Notes: generated from the sequence alone by a model not told the origin. Numbered from the stretch's first letter, positions 48,826 to 58,540 are shown. The stretch: 64,000 nucleotides of DNA from Streptomyces sp. Root431 (GCF_001426585.1 NZ_LMEI01000013.1:398461-462460), one strand, 5' to 3'. Program-made: numbers and translations.

Positions 48826-50655
48826 ATGGGGCACTACAAGTCGAATCTCCGCGACATCGAGTTCAACCTCTTCGAGGTCCTCGGCCGCGACAAGGTGTAC
48901 GGCACCGGTCCGTTCGAGGAGATGGACGTCGAGACCGCCAAGAGCATCCTCGACGAGATCCGCCGCCTCGCCGAGAACGAGCTCGCGGAGTCCTTCACCG
49001 ACGCCGACCGCAACCCTCCGGTCTTCGACCCGGAGACCAACACCGCCCCCGTCCCGGCCTCCTTCAAGAAGTCCTACAAGGCCTTCATGGACTCCGAGTA
49101 CTGGCGCCTCGGCATCCCCGAGGGCATCGGCGGCACCGTCTCCCCGCGCTCCCTCGTCTGGGCCTACGCCGAACTGCTCCTCGGCTCGAACCCGGCCATC
49201 TGGATGTACTCCTCCGGCCCGGCCTTCGCCGGTGTCCTCTACAACGAGGGCAACGAGGCGCAGAAGAAGATCGCCCAGATCGCGGTCGAGAAGCGCTGGG
49301 GCTCCACCATGGTCCTCACCGAGCCCGACGCCGGCTCGGACGTCGGCGCCGGCCGCACCAAGGCCGTCCAGCAGGAGGACGGCTCCTGGCACATCGAGGG
49401 CGTGAAGCGCTTCATCACGTCCGGTGAGCACGACATGGAGGAGAACATCCTCCACTACGTCCTCGCCCGCCCCGAGGGTGCCGGCCCCGGCACCAAGGGC
49501 CTCTCCCTCTTCCTCGTCCCGAAGTACGAGTTCGACTGGGAGACCGGCGAGCTCGGCGAGCGCAACGGCGTCTACGCGACGAACGTCGAGCACAAGATGG
49601 GCCTCAAGGCCTCCAACACGTGCGAGATGACCTTCGGCGACCAGCACCCCGCCAAGGGCTGGCTCATCGGCGACAAGCACGAGGGCATCCGCCAGATGTT
49701 CCTCATCATCGAGTTCGCCCGCATGATGGTCGGCACGAAGGCGATCTCCACCCTCTCCACGGGCTACCTCAACGCCCTGGAGTACGCCAAGGAGCGCGTC
49801 CAGGGCACCGACCTGGCCAACTTCATGGACAAGGCCGCGCCCAAGGTCACCATCACGCACCACCCCGACGTCCGCCGCTCGCTGATGACGCAGAAGGCGT
49901 ACGCCGAGGGCATGCGCAGCCTCGTCCTCTACACGGCCTCCGTGCAGGACGAGATCGCGATCAAGGAAGCGGCCGGCGAGGACGTCAAGGCGCTGCACGG
50001 CCTGAACGACCTGCTGCTCCCGATCGTCAAGGGCTACGGCTCCGAGAAGGGCTACGAGCAGCTCGCGCAGTCGCTCCAGACCTTCGGCGGCTCCGGGTTC
50101 CTCCAGGAGTACCCGATCGAGCAGTACATCCGGGACGCCAAGATCGACACCCTCTACGAGGGCACCACGGCCATCCAGGGCCAGGACTTCTTCTTCCGCA
50201 AGATCGTCCGCGACCAGGGCGCGTCCCTGAACGCGCTGTCCGAGGAGATCAAGAAGTTCCTCGCGGTCGGCACCGGCGGCGAGGAGCTGGCCGGCGCCCG
50301 CGACGCGCTCGCCAAGGCCGCGGTCGACCTCGAAGGCATCGTCGGCACGATGATCACCGACCTCACCGCTACCGGCGAGGACGTCAAGAACATCTACAAG
50401 GTCGGCCTCAACACCACCCGCCTGCTGCTCGCCTCCGGCGACGTCGTCGTCGGCTACCTGCTGCTGCGCGGTGCCGCCGTCGCCGCCGAGAAGCTGGCCG
50501 CCGGCGCGACCGGCAAGGACGTCGCCTTCTACCAGGGCAAGATCGCGGCCGCGAAGTTCTTCGCCGCCAACGTCCTCCCGGGCGTCTCGGCCGAGCGCGC
50601 GCTCGCCGAGGCCGTCGAGGGCTCGCTCATGGACCTGGACGAGGCCGCGTTCTAG
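48826..50655 (+). CDS. Acyl-CoA dehydrogenase
   Basis: 609 aa, the long acyl-CoA dehydrogenase type with a C-terminal extension. FAD/substrate motifs are visible: WGSTMVLTEPDAGSDVGAGR, VKRFITSGEHD, and a catalytic-region DAKIDTLYEGTTAIQGQDFF. It should oxidise acyl-CoA to enoyl-CoA and pass electrons to ETF. ATG 48826 is chosen because GGAG is 8 bp upstream; an upstream GTG at 48781 lacks a site. It lies in a syntenic housekeeping block of Streptomyces. A terminator follows. Confidence 0.93.
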   Translation: MGHYKSNLRDIEFNLFEVLGRDKVYGTGPFEEMDVETAKSILDEIRRLAENELAESFTDADRNPPVFDPETNTAPVPASFKKSYKAFMDSEYWRLGIPEGIGGTVSPRSLVWAYAELLLGSNPAIWMYSSGPAFAGVLYNEGNEAQKKIAQIAVEKRWGSTMVLTEPDAGSDVGAGRTKAVQQEDGSWHIEGVKRFITSGEHDMEENILHYVLARPEGAGPGTKGLSLFLVPKYEFDWETGELGERNGVYATNVEHKMGLKASNTCEMTFGDQHPAKGWLIGDKHEGIRQMFLIIEFARMMVGTKAISTLSTGYLNALEYAKERVQGTDLANFMDKAAPKVTITHHPDVRRSLMTQKAYAEGMRSLVLYTASVQDEIAIKEAAGEDVKALHGLNDLLLPIVKGYGSEKGYEQLAQSLQTFGGSGFLQEYPIEQYIRDAKIDTLYEGTTAIQGQDFFFRKIVRDQGASLNALSEEIKKFLAVGTGGEELAGARDALAKAAVDLEGIVGTMITDLTATGEDVKNIYKVGLNTTRLLLASGDVVVGYLLLRGAAVAAEKLAAGATGKDVAFYQGKIAAAKFFAANVLPGVSAERALAEAVEGSLMDLDEAAF

Positions 50656-50675
50656 GACGCCCCTCGCCCATACCG

Positions 50676-50711
50676 ACACGGCCCGTCCCCGGGGAGGGGG
50701 GCGGGCCGTGT
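50676..50711 (+). terminator. Hairpin terminator after acyl-CoA dehydrogenase
   Basis: ACACGGCCCG and CGGGCCGTGT pair, with an inner CCCC/GGGG stem, and TGTTTGT follows. It begins 20 bp after the stop codon. Confidence 0.75.
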
Positions 50712-50784
50712 TGTTTGTGCCCCGCCCCGCGTCCTTGCTGCGGGGTCCCGTATCCGCATTTCGGTCCCTGGCTAAGGTGAACCC

Positions 50785-52092
50785 ATGAGCAGCGCAGCCT
50801 CCAGCCCGATCGCCGGCCCCTTCGACCGCGGTCACACCGATGACCTCATGTCCTTCCTGACGGCGTCACCATCGGCGTACCACGCGGTGGCGAGCGCCGC
50901 CGAGCGCCTGGAGAAGGCCGGATTCCGGCGGGTCGAGGAGACCGCCGAGTGGGACGGGACGAGCGGCGGGAAGTACGTCACCCGCGGCGGCGCGATCATC
51001 GCCTGGTACGTGCCGGAGGGCGCCACCGCCCACACCCCGTACCGCATCGTCGGCGCCCACACCGACTCCCCCAACCTGCGCGTCAAGCCCCGCCCCGACA
51101 TGGGCGCCCAGGGCTGGCGGCAGGTCGCCGTCGAGATCTACGGCGGGGCCCTCCTCAACACCTGGCTCGACCGCGACCTCGGCCTCGCCGGCCGCCTCAC
51201 CCTCCGCGACGGCAGCCACCACCTCGTCAACATCGACCGGCCGCTGCTGCGCGTCCCGCAGCTCGCCATCCACATGGACCGCGGCGCCAACGACGGCCTC
51301 AAGCTGGAGCGCCAGCGCCACATGCAGCCCGTCTGGGGCATCGGCGAGGTCCACGACGGTGACCTGATCTCCTTCGTCGCCGCCGAGGCCGGCGTCGACG
51401 CCGAGGACGTCGCCGGCTGGGACCTCATGGTCCACGCCGTCGACGCCCCCGCCTACCTCGGCCGCGACCGCGAACTCCTCGCCGGACCGCGCATGGACAA
51501 CCTCCTCTCCGTCCACGCCGCCGTCGCCGCCCTCGCCTCCCTCGCGGGCCGCGACGACCTCCCGTACATCCCGGTCCTCGCCGCCTTCGACCACGAGGAG
51601 AACGGCTCCGAGGCCGACACCGGCGCCCAGGGCCCCCTCCTCGGCAACGTCCTGGAGCGCTCCGTCTACGCCCGGGGCGGCAGCTACGAGGACCGCGCCC
51701 GCGCCTTCGCCGGCACGGTCTGCCTCTCCTCCGACACCGGCCACGCCGTCCACCCCAACTACGCGGAGCGCCACGACCCGACGCACCACCCGCGCGTCAA
51801 CGGCGGCCCGATCCTCAAGGTGAACGTCAACCAGCGGTACGCCACCGACGGCAGCGGCCGGGCCATCTTCGCCGCCGCCTGCGAGAAGGCGGGCGTGCCC
51901 TGGCAGGCGTTCGTCTCCAACAACGACATGCCCTGCGGCACGACGATCGGCCCGATCACCGCCGCCCGCCACGGCATCACGACCGTCGACATCGGCGTCG
52001 CGATCCTCTCCATGCACAGCGCCCGCGAACTCTGCGGCGCCGACGACCCGTACCTCCTCGCGAACGCGCTGGTCGCCTTCCTGGAGGGCTGA
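50785..52092 (+). CDS. M18 family aminopeptidase
   Basis: 435 aa metallopeptidase. Zinc ligands appear in IVGAHTDSPNLRVKP (His), AAFDHEENGSEADTGAQGPL (Glu pair), and SSDTGHAVHPNYAERHDP, plus the closing TTVDIGVAILSMHSARELCG (His). This is the usual order for M18 enzymes, which remove acidic or neutral N-terminal residues in the cytosol. No signal peptide is present. Often annotated apeB in actinobacteria. Confidence 0.93.
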   Translation: MSSAASSPIAGPFDRGHTDDLMSFLTASPSAYHAVASAAERLEKAGFRRVEETAEWDGTSGGKYVTRGGAIIAWYVPEGATAHTPYRIVGAHTDSPNLRVKPRPDMGAQGWRQVAVEIYGGALLNTWLDRDLGLAGRLTLRDGSHHLVNIDRPLLRVPQLAIHMDRGANDGLKLERQRHMQPVWGIGEVHDGDLISFVAAEAGVDAEDVAGWDLMVHAVDAPAYLGRDRELLAGPRMDNLLSVHAAVAALASLAGRDDLPYIPVLAAFDHEENGSEADTGAQGPLLGNVLERSVYARGGSYEDRARAFAGTVCLSSDTGHAVHPNYAERHDPTHHPRVNGGPILKVNVNQRYATDGSGRAIFAAACEKAGVPWQAFVSNNDMPCGTTIGPITAARHGITTVDIGVAILSMHSARELCGADDPYLLANALVAFLEG

Positions 52093-52153
52093 GAGCGCTC
52101 GGGTCCGCCGAGCGAAACATCGGCGAAAGCCCCCGGCTGACAGCCTCGCCCTC

Positions 52154-52498
52154 ATGCACCGTCACGAGGGCCCGTCCCGGGGGAAGTTCGCCACCGGTCT
52201 CGCCGCCGCCGTCGCGCTCGCCGCCACGGCGGTGGGCGTCGTCATCGCCCAGTACAACGACCGGCCGCCGTGGGCCACGGACATCGCGTACGAGGGCGGC
52301 TTCATCCAGGCCTCCCGCATCCGCGGGTACGACGTCGACGGCTCGCGCACGAAGGCGCTGCTCGCCGGGGAGTGCGCGCTGATGGAACGCCGGGGGATGG
52401 GCGGCGACCGGGCCGTCCACGACCCGGCGGCATGGGTCGCCGGGTGCCTGGACGGGGCGGCGGGCCGCCCGTCCAGGAACCAGGGACTCGTCCGCTGA
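52154..52498 (+). CDS. Hypothetical membrane-anchored protein (114 aa)
   Basis: A basic N-terminus and one helix (TGLAAAVALAATAVGVVIAQ) anchor the protein. The soluble part has YNDRPPWATDIAYEGGFIQA, and two Cys in LAGECALMERRG and VAGCLDGAAG that may pair. No family is recognised. It lies between the aminopeptidase and the convergent NHL gene. Confidence 0.6.
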   Translation: MHRHEGPSRGKFATGLAAAVALAATAVGVVIAQYNDRPPWATDIAYEGGFIQASRIRGYDVDGSRTKALLAGECALMERRGMGGDRAVHDPAAWVAGCLDGAAGRPSRNQGLVR

Positions 52499-52504
52499 GC
52501 CCCG

Positions 52505-54322
52505 TCAGCCGTCCATGCCGGCGAGGATCAGCGGCAGCCGGGCCACGCCCGTCTCCGTGACCTTCACCGGAACACCCCAGTCCTGCTGATGGACATGGCA
52601 GGCCGGGTACTCGTTCGCGGGGTCGTCGTCGCAGGACGCCGCCATCGCGGAGACGTGCAGGACGCCCTCGGTGAGCTCCGGGTTCAGTTCGAGCTCCCGG
52701 AAGAGGTCCGTCCCCGTGCCCTCGCCGCCGAGCAGCAGCTCCGGCGGGGTCGAGGAGACCAGGAGCCGGGTCGAGGGACCGTACCGCTCGTCCAGCTTCT
52801 GCCCGGTCGGGGCCTGGAAGACGACGTCGAGCCGGAGGCGGCCCGGGGCGACCTCGGTGGCCTCGCGCTTGGTGCGGTGGGCGACCGACTCGACCTGGAC
52901 GGCCTCCTCGGGGAGGCGCAGCCGCGTCAGCCGGTGCCGGGCGGACTCGACGACCACGATGTCGCCGTCGACGAGCACGGCGTCGCTCGGCTCGCGCAGA
53001 TCGGTGGCGAGCGTCGTCACCTCGCCCGTCGCCGGGTCGAAGCGGCGCAGGGCGTGGTTGTACGTGTCGCCGATCGCGACCGAGCCGTCGGGGAGGGCGG
53101 TCACGCCCAGCGGGTGCTGGAGCAGGGCCTGGTCGGCGGCGCCGTCGCGGTGGCCGAAGTCGAAGAGCCCGGTGCCGACGGCGGTGCGCACGACGTACGC
53201 GTCGCCCTCCCGCTCGATCCAGCGCACGGCGCTGGTCTCGGAGTCGGCGATCCACAGCCGGTCCTCGGTGGCGGCGAGCCCGGAGGGCTGCGCGAACCAG
53301 GCCTCGGCGGCGGGTCCGTCGACGAGTCCCTCGTTCGTCGTCCCGGCGGCGACCTCGACGGTCCCGCTCTCGGGGTCGTACGTCCAGATCTGGTGGACGC
53401 CGGCCATGGCGATCCACACCTTGCCCTGCCACCAGGCGACGTCCCACGGCGAGGACAGGTCGACCTCCAGGGCGGGCCCGGAGGTGGGCGAGCCCTGCCA
53501 CCACTGCTTTCCGGTGCCGGCGACGAGCTCGATCGCGCCGGTCTCCGGGTCGAGGACACGGAGGGAGTGGTTCACGGTGTCGGCGACGACGACCTTGCCG
53601 TCGGGCAGCAGCGCGAGGCCCTGCGGCTCCCTGAACACCCCTTCCCCGATCCGCCGCACCACGGTCTCCCCGTCCGCCGCGAGCTCGACGAGCTGGTGCC
53701 GGGTGGTGTCGGAGACGAGGAGGTTCCCGGACGGCAGCAGAATCGCCTTGCCGGGGAACCGCAGATCGGTCGCCACCGGCTCCGGCGCCACGTACGGCCC
53801 GTCCCCGCGCCGCAGCGTCCCCTTCGCCTCGTGCTCGACCTCCAGCTCCTCCACGATCGTCCGGATCGCGTTGGCGTGCCCCTCACCGGCGTGCTGGGCG
53901 ACGACGTACCCCTCGGGGTCGATCACGACGAGCGTCGGCCAGGCCCGGACGGCGTACTGCTTCCAGGTCGCGAGCTCCGGGTCGTCGAGCACGGGGTGAT
54001 GCACCTCGTACCGCTCGACGGCATCGACGACGGCCTGATGCTCGGCCTCGTGCACGAACTTCGGCGAGTGCACCCCCACGATCACGAGCGTGTCGCGGTG
54101 CTTCTCCTCCAGCTCCCGGAGCTCGTCGAGGACGTGCAGGCAGTTCACACAGCAGAAAGTCCAAAAATCAACAACAACGCACTTACCTCGGAGGTCGGCG
54201 AGGGTGAGCTCCTTGCCTCCGGTGTTGAGCCAGCCACCCTTGCCGATCAGCTCAGGGGCACGGACACGGGCACGGCGGCGGGGCGCGGGCGCGGGGGTGG
54301 GCGCCGGGGCGGCATCGTTCAT
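52505..54322 (-). CDS. NHL-repeat protein with thioredoxin-like domain
   Basis: 605 aa. The N-terminal thioredoxin-like domain (residues about 30-165) has VVDFWTFCCVNCLHVLDELR, so a CVNC active site is present. NHL beta-propeller repeats follow from about 190 (LLVSDTTRHQLVELAADGET, GLALLPDGKVVVADTVNHSL). No signal peptide is evident. The arrangement matches the NHLRC2-like family, thought to mediate thiol-redox or scaffold functions. It is convergent with a small hypothetical gene. Confidence 0.88.
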   Translation of the reverse strand: MNDAAPAPTPAPAPRRRARVRAPELIGKGGWLNTGGKELTLADLRGKCVVVDFWTFCCVNCLHVLDELRELEEKHRDTLVIVGVHSPKFVHEAEHQAVVDAVERYEVHHPVLDDPELATWKQYAVRAWPTLVVIDPEGYVVAQHAGEGHANAIRTIVEELEVEHEAKGTLRRGDGPYVAPEPVATDLRFPGKAILLPSGNLLVSDTTRHQLVELAADGETVVRRIGEGVFREPQGLALLPDGKVVVADTVNHSLRVLDPETGAIELVAGTGKQWWQGSPTSGPALEVDLSSPWDVAWWQGKVWIAMAGVHQIWTYDPESGTVEVAAGTTNEGLVDGPAAEAWFAQPSGLAATEDRLWIADSETSAVRWIEREGDAYVVRTAVGTGLFDFGHRDGAADQALLQHPLGVTALPDGSVAIGDTYNHALRRFDPATGEVTTLATDLREPSDAVLVDGDIVVVESARHRLTRLRLPEEAVQVESVAHRTKREATEVAPGRLRLDVVFQAPTGQKLDERYGPSTRLLVSSTPPELLLGGEGTGTDLFRELELNPELTEGVLHVSAMAASCDDDPANEYPACHVHQQDWGVPVKVTETGVARLPLILAGMDG

Positions 54323-54482
54323 GCTTCAAGCTTGCCATCCGTACGCGAACGGCCGGTCACGGCCGTACGGGAAGATCGCCGGTAACGCCCCTCGCAGCGG
54401 GCCTCTCCGGGTTCATCGCCTTCTCCTTCTCGACGTGCGCCGCGTCGCGTAGGAGGAGCCGTCGCGGGGCAGGCATATCCGC

Positions 54483-54974
54483 GTGAAATATCTCGTACGG
54501 GACAAGATCTTCGCGATCGGCGACGACTACTGGATCGAGGACGAGCAGGGCCGCCACGCCTTCCTCGTCGACGGCAAGGCCATGCGGCTGCGCGACACCC
54601 TGGAGCTGAAGGACCCCGACGGGCAGGTCCTGATCACCCTGCGCCAGAAGATGTTCAGCCTGCGGGACGCGATGACGATCGAGCGGGACGACCGGCCCCT
54701 CGCGAGCGTCCGCCGCAAGCGGCTCTCGCTCCTGCGCAACCACTACCGGGTGACCCTCGTCGAGGGCACCGAACTGGACGTCAGCGGGCGGATCCTGGAC
54801 CGGGAGTTCACCGTCGAGTACGACGGTGAACTCCTCGCCCACATCTCCCGGCAGTGGTTCCGCGTCCGCGAGACGTACGCCGTGAACGTGGTCCGCGAGG
54901 ACGCGGACGCGGCGCTGCTCGTCGCCGTGGCCGTGTGCGTGATCCGCATGGCCGAGCGCGAGCGGGAGGACTGA
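54483..54974 (+). CDS. LURP-one/tubby-like family protein
   Basis: 163 aa with a GTG start. The fold is a beta-barrel: YLVRDKIFAIGDDYWIEDEQ, FLVDGKAMRLRDTLELKDPD, LVEGTELDVSGRILDREFTV, matching the LURP-one-related family in actinobacteria. The C-terminal helix AALLVAVAVCVIRMAERERE is hydrophobic, as in tubby/scramblase-like proteins. Possible lipid interaction; function unproven. Confidence 0.85.
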   Translation: MKYLVRDKIFAIGDDYWIEDEQGRHAFLVDGKAMRLRDTLELKDPDGQVLITLRQKMFSLRDAMTIERDDRPLASVRRKRLSLLRNHYRVTLVEGTELDVSGRILDREFTVEYDGELLAHISRQWFRVRETYAVNVVREDADAALLVAVAVCVIRMAERERED

Positions 54975-55019
54975 CCGGCCGAGCCCGAGGACCGGCCTGA
55001 TCCTGCGCCCGCGCCGTCG

Positions 55020-56246
55020 TCACCCGGCCTTCGTCAGTGCCTGCTCCAGGTCCGTCCACAGGTCCTCGACGTGCTCGATGCCCACCGAGATCCTGACCGT
55101 GCCCGGGCCGATGCCCGCCGCCGCCAGGGCCTCGGCGTCGAGCTGGTGGTGCGAGGTGGAGGCCGGGTGCATGACCAGGGTCTTCACGTCGCCCAGGGAG
55201 ACGCTCAGCGAAGCCACCCGGACCGCCTCGACGAAGGTCCGGCCCGCCTCCCGGCCGCCCGCGAGGTCGACCGAGATCACCCCGCCGCCGCCGTCCGGCA
55301 GCAGCCGCCCGGCGATCTCCCGGTCCGGGTGGCTCGCGAGCGCCGGGTGGCGGACGGCCGCGACCGCCGGGTGCGCCTCCAGGCGGGCGGCGAGCTCGGC
55401 GGCGTTCGCGCACTGGCGCGCGATGCGCAGCGAGAGGGTCTGCATGCCGCGCAGGGTGAGCCAGGCGGCGAACGGGTCGGTGGACGCGCCCTGTTCGACG
55501 GTGTGGCGGCGGACGCTGCGGTGGAGCTCTGGGTCCTTGAAGACGGCGACGCCGCCGAGGACGTCCGCGTGCCCCGCGAGGTACTTGGTGGCGGAGTGGA
55601 CGACGATGTCGGCGCCGTGGTGGAGGGGCCGGCAGAGCAGCGGGGAGGCGAAGGTGTTGTCGACGACGACCGGGACCCCGGCCTCGCCGGCGACGGCGGC
55701 GAGCGCGGGCAGGTCGGAGACGCGGGTGGTCGGGTTGGCGATGGTCTCCAGGTAGAGGAGGCGCGTCTCGGGGCGCAGGGCCGCCCGCACCTCCTCCGGG
55801 TCCGTGCCGGATACGTAGGTGACGTCGACGCCCCAGCGCGTGGCGAGGTCGGTGAGGACCGCGTACGTACCGCCGTACAGGCAGGTCTGGGCGACGACGT
55901 GGCCTCCGCTGCCGAGCAGGGCGTGGAGGACGCCGTTGACCGCGCCCATGCCGGAGGCGAAGGAGAGGGCGGCGGCCCCGCCTTCGAGGCGGGCCACGGC
56001 GTTCTCCAGGGTGCGGACGGTGGGGTTGCCGTGGCGGCTGTACATGAACGCGTCGGGGGAGGTGAAGGCCTCGGCGAGGGCGTCGGCCGAGTCGAAGGCG
56101 AAGACGTGCCCCTGGTGGAGGGGGACGCCGAGCGGCCGGCTGCCGGTGACCTCGACGTGGGGCGGGTGGACGGCGAGGGTCTCGGGGCGGGCCGTCTCCG
56201 GGAGTGAGGACGGTACGGGGGACGCGGCGGAGTCGGCGTGGCTCAT
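55020..56246 (-). CDS. PLP-dependent trans-sulfuration enzyme (Cys/Met metabolism family)
   Basis: 408 aa. The signature region SATKYLAGHADVLGGVAVFK holds the PLP lysine. Other conserved elements are YSRHGNPTVRTLENAVARLE and VVVDNTFASPLLCRPLHHGA, and the C-terminal STSHHQL. Family members include cystathionine gamma-synthase, gamma-lyase and methionine gamma-lyase; which one cannot be told. ATG 56246 is 64 bp from the divergent MocR start, with an inverted repeat between them. Confidence 0.9.
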   Translation of the reverse strand: MSHADSAASPVPSSLPETARPETLAVHPPHVEVTGSRPLGVPLHQGHVFAFDSADALAEAFTSPDAFMYSRHGNPTVRTLENAVARLEGGAAALSFASGMGAVNGVLHALLGSGGHVVAQTCLYGGTYAVLTDLATRWGVDVTYVSGTDPEEVRAALRPETRLLYLETIANPTTRVSDLPALAAVAGEAGVPVVVDNTFASPLLCRPLHHGADIVVHSATKYLAGHADVLGGVAVFKDPELHRSVRRHTVEQGASTDPFAAWLTLRGMQTLSLRIARQCANAAELAARLEAHPAVAAVRHPALASHPDREIAGRLLPDGGGGVISVDLAGGREAGRTFVEAVRVASLSVSLGDVKTLVMHPASTSHHQLDAEALAAAGIGPGTVRISVGIEHVEDLWTDLEQALTKAG

Positions 56247-56279
56247 GCGCCCAGTCTGTGGACGGGCCGTTTGCCTTCC

Positions 56280-56302
56280 CAGATCCAATCCCGGCAGATT
56301 GG
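56280..56302. promoter_or_regulatory. Operator-like repeats between the PLP enzyme and MocR genes
   Basis: CCAATC (56285-56290) and GATTGG (56297-56302) form a perfect inverted repeat around CCGGCA. CAGAT also occurs as a direct repeat at 56280 and 56295, 15 bp apart. The site is at the -10 to -35 distance from the MocR start at 56310, which has no ribosome site and may be leaderless. Confidence 0.5.
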
Positions 56303-56309
56303 TCCGTCG

Positions 56310-57788
56310 ATGGAGCCGATCAATCTCACCCCCCACACGATCGACGCGCTGGTCGCCCGCCTCGGCCGCTGGTCCGCCGGGCGCGGCCCGCTCTACCTCC
56401 TGCTCGCCGCCCGGCTGCGCCGGCTGATCGACGAGGGGGCGCTGCCGCCCGGCGCGCGGCTTCCCCCCGACCGGCGGCTCGCGACGGCCCTTGCCGTGGG
56501 CCGCACGACGGTCGTCGCCGCGTACGACACCCTCCGCCAGGAGGGGCGGCTCGTACGGCGGCAGGGCAGCGGCACCCGGGTGGCCAGGGCCGCGCTCGCC
56601 CCCGAGGCGCCCCGGGTGACCGAGACGTCGAACCCGCTCTTCCTGCACCTCCTGGAGGCGCCCGACGACGTGATCCTGCTGAGCTGCGCCGCGCCCTCGC
56701 AGCCGCCGCCCGAGCTGGCGGAGGCGTACCGCTCCCTCGTCCTGCCGGACGGGGACCTCGGCTACCACCCGGCCGGGCTGGGGGCGCTGCGGACGGCGGT
56801 CGCCGGGCGGTACGCGGCGCGGGGCGTGCCGACGGGTCCGGCGCAGATCCTCGTCACGACCGGGGCCCAGCAGGGGCTTTCGCTGCTGACCCGGCTGCTG
56901 CTCGCGCCCGGCGACGGGGTGCTCGTGGAGGCGCCGACGTATCCGGGGGCGCTCGACCTCTTCCGGGAGGCGGCGGCCGTTCCGCTGCCGGTGGCGGTGG
57001 GTCCCGACGGCGTGGACGTGGCGGAGGCGATTCGGGTGATGGAGCGCCACCGGCCCGCCCTCGCCTATGTCGTGGCCCGTTTCCAGAACCCGACGGGGAC
57101 GGTCCTCCCGCCGCTCGCGGGGCGCCGGCTCGTCGAGGCGGCGAACGCGCTGGGCGTGCCGCTCGTCGACGACGAGGTCCTCACCGACCTGGCGTTCGCC
57201 CCTGAGCCGGAGGAGCCCTCTGCTTCAGGGGAGCCCTCCCTCTCCGCCTACGGCGACGTGATCGCGGTCGGCTCGCTCAGCAAGGTCGTGTGGGGCGGGC
57301 TGCGGATCGGCTGGGTGCGGGGCCCGGCGCCGCTGATCGCCCGGCTCGCCCGGCTCAAGGCCCTGCACGACCTGGGCAGCGACCTCCCGTCCCAACTGGC
57401 CGCGACCCGCCTCCTCGACGACTTCGGTCCCGTCCTGACGGCCCGTACGGCGTCGGCGCGCGCGGGCCACGACCACCTCCGGGGCGAGCTCGCCCGGCTG
57501 CTGCCCTCCTGGTCCTGCGCCCCGGCGACCGGCGGCCAGACGCTGTGGGTGCGGCTCCCGCACGGCGACGGCGTCTCCTTCGCCCAACTCGCCCTCCGAC
57601 ACAGGGTGGCCGTCCTGCCGGGCGCCACGACCGACGCCCTCGGCGGCAGCGTCCGCCACCTCCGGCTCCACTTCCTCGCGCCGCCCGAGGTCCTGTCGGA
57701 GGCGGTACGGAGACTGGCGGCGGCCTGGGCCGAGTACACCCCGGGCCCGGATCCGGAGCGCGCGTCCCTCCATGGGATCGTCGTCTGA
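56310..57788 (+). CDS. MocR-type regulator (GntR plus aminotransferase-like domain)
   Basis: 492 aa. GntR helix-turn-helix at about 25-100 (YLLLAARLRRLIDEGALPPG, RLATALAVGRTTVVAAYDTL). The aminotransferase-like domain has VEAPTYPGALDLFREAAAVP, ALAYVVARFQNPTG, and AVGSLSKVVWGGLRIGWVRG with the PLP lysine. It is divergent from a PLP enzyme of sulfur amino acid metabolism, the likely target. ATG 56310 is chosen over an upstream in-frame ATG at 56238, which falls inside the divergent gene. Confidence 0.9.
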   Translation: MEPINLTPHTIDALVARLGRWSAGRGPLYLLLAARLRRLIDEGALPPGARLPPDRRLATALAVGRTTVVAAYDTLRQEGRLVRRQGSGTRVARAALAPEAPRVTETSNPLFLHLLEAPDDVILLSCAAPSQPPPELAEAYRSLVLPDGDLGYHPAGLGALRTAVAGRYAARGVPTGPAQILVTTGAQQGLSLLTRLLLAPGDGVLVEAPTYPGALDLFREAAAVPLPVAVGPDGVDVAEAIRVMERHRPALAYVVARFQNPTGTVLPPLAGRRLVEAANALGVPLVDDEVLTDLAFAPEPEEPSASGEPSLSAYGDVIAVGSLSKVVWGGLRIGWVRGPAPLIARLARLKALHDLGSDLPSQLAATRLLDDFGPVLTARTASARAGHDHLRGELARLLPSWSCAPATGGQTLWVRLPHGDGVSFAQLALRHRVAVLPGATTDALGGSVRHLRLHFLAPPEVLSEAVRRLAAAWAEYTPGPDPERASLHGIVV

Positions 57789-57816
57789 CGACCGGATCCA
57801 CCTCAGGGAGGCCGCC

Positions 57817-58425
57817 ATGCACACCGCCGTCACACCGTTCACGCTGCGCCCGTGGCGCGAGGGCAAGGGGTACGAGCGGCGGGCCGGCTGGCAGGGCGCG
57901 TCCGCCGAGTTCGGCGAGATCACCGTCGAGGCACCGCTGCGGCAGACCGTGCAGGAGGTCATCGTCTCGGAGCTGCGGGGCGGCCTGGTCCCGCCGGCCT
58001 CGTACGAGACGCGGGGCATCCACACGGACACCATCCGGCTGCCGACCCTGAACCGCGCGACCCTCCGCGTCGGCGACGCCCACGTCTACATGACCCGCAA
58101 CCGCCTCGGCGCGACGGCCCGTCAGCGCGCGCTCCAGCTGCGGTACGGCGGCGACCACTACCGGCTGTGGGCGCGGGACCGGCGCTCCTGGGTGCTGGCC
58201 CGTGCGGCGGACGCCGAGGATCCGGGGGTCACCGTGTCGGTGCGCGGGGCGGGCCGCGGGAGCCGTCGCCGGCTCGACGTCACGGTCGCGGGCCGGGCGG
58301 GCGCGGCGGACCTGTCCCTGGCGCTGATCTTCGCGGGCGTGGACCGCGCGGCCCTCACCCGGGGCGGCGCGGTCCGCGCGGGCTTCTCGCGGGTCGGCCA
58401 GCTGTGGGCGGAGGCGCAGGCCTAG
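57817..58425 (+). CDS. Hypothetical protein (202 aa)
   Basis: GGGAGG is 6 bp upstream of the ATG. The protein is rich in beta strands and Arg: MHTAVTPFTLRPWREGKGYE, ASYETRGIHTDTIRLPTLNR and VYMTRNRLGATARQRALQLR, with a final SLALIFAGVDRAALTRGGAV. No signal or membrane helix. I do not recognise a family beyond uncharacterised Streptomyces relatives. It follows the MocR gene by 28 bp and may be in its operon. Confidence 0.7.
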   Translation: MHTAVTPFTLRPWREGKGYERRAGWQGASAEFGEITVEAPLRQTVQEVIVSELRGGLVPPASYETRGIHTDTIRLPTLNRATLRVGDAHVYMTRNRLGATARQRALQLRYGGDHYRLWARDRRSWVLARAADAEDPGVTVSVRGAGRGSRRRLDVTVAGRAGAADLSLALIFAGVDRAALTRGGAVRAGFSRVGQLWAEAQA

Positions 58426-58540
58426 GAGTACGCGCTGCCGAGTGGTCCCGCCGGGCGGGAAGGGGGACGCTGGACTTAAGCGCGTCCGGGTGTCTAGGGC
58501 GCCCCGAACGAGGCACCTGCCCGGTCGGAAAGGCCGTGCC

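Noticed and set aside
48229..50835. 868-codon minus-strand open frame over the acyl-CoA dehydrogenase
   Set aside because: Only its last 150 codons are a real gene (SseB-domain protein from 48681); the rest is antisense to acyl-CoA dehydrogenase.
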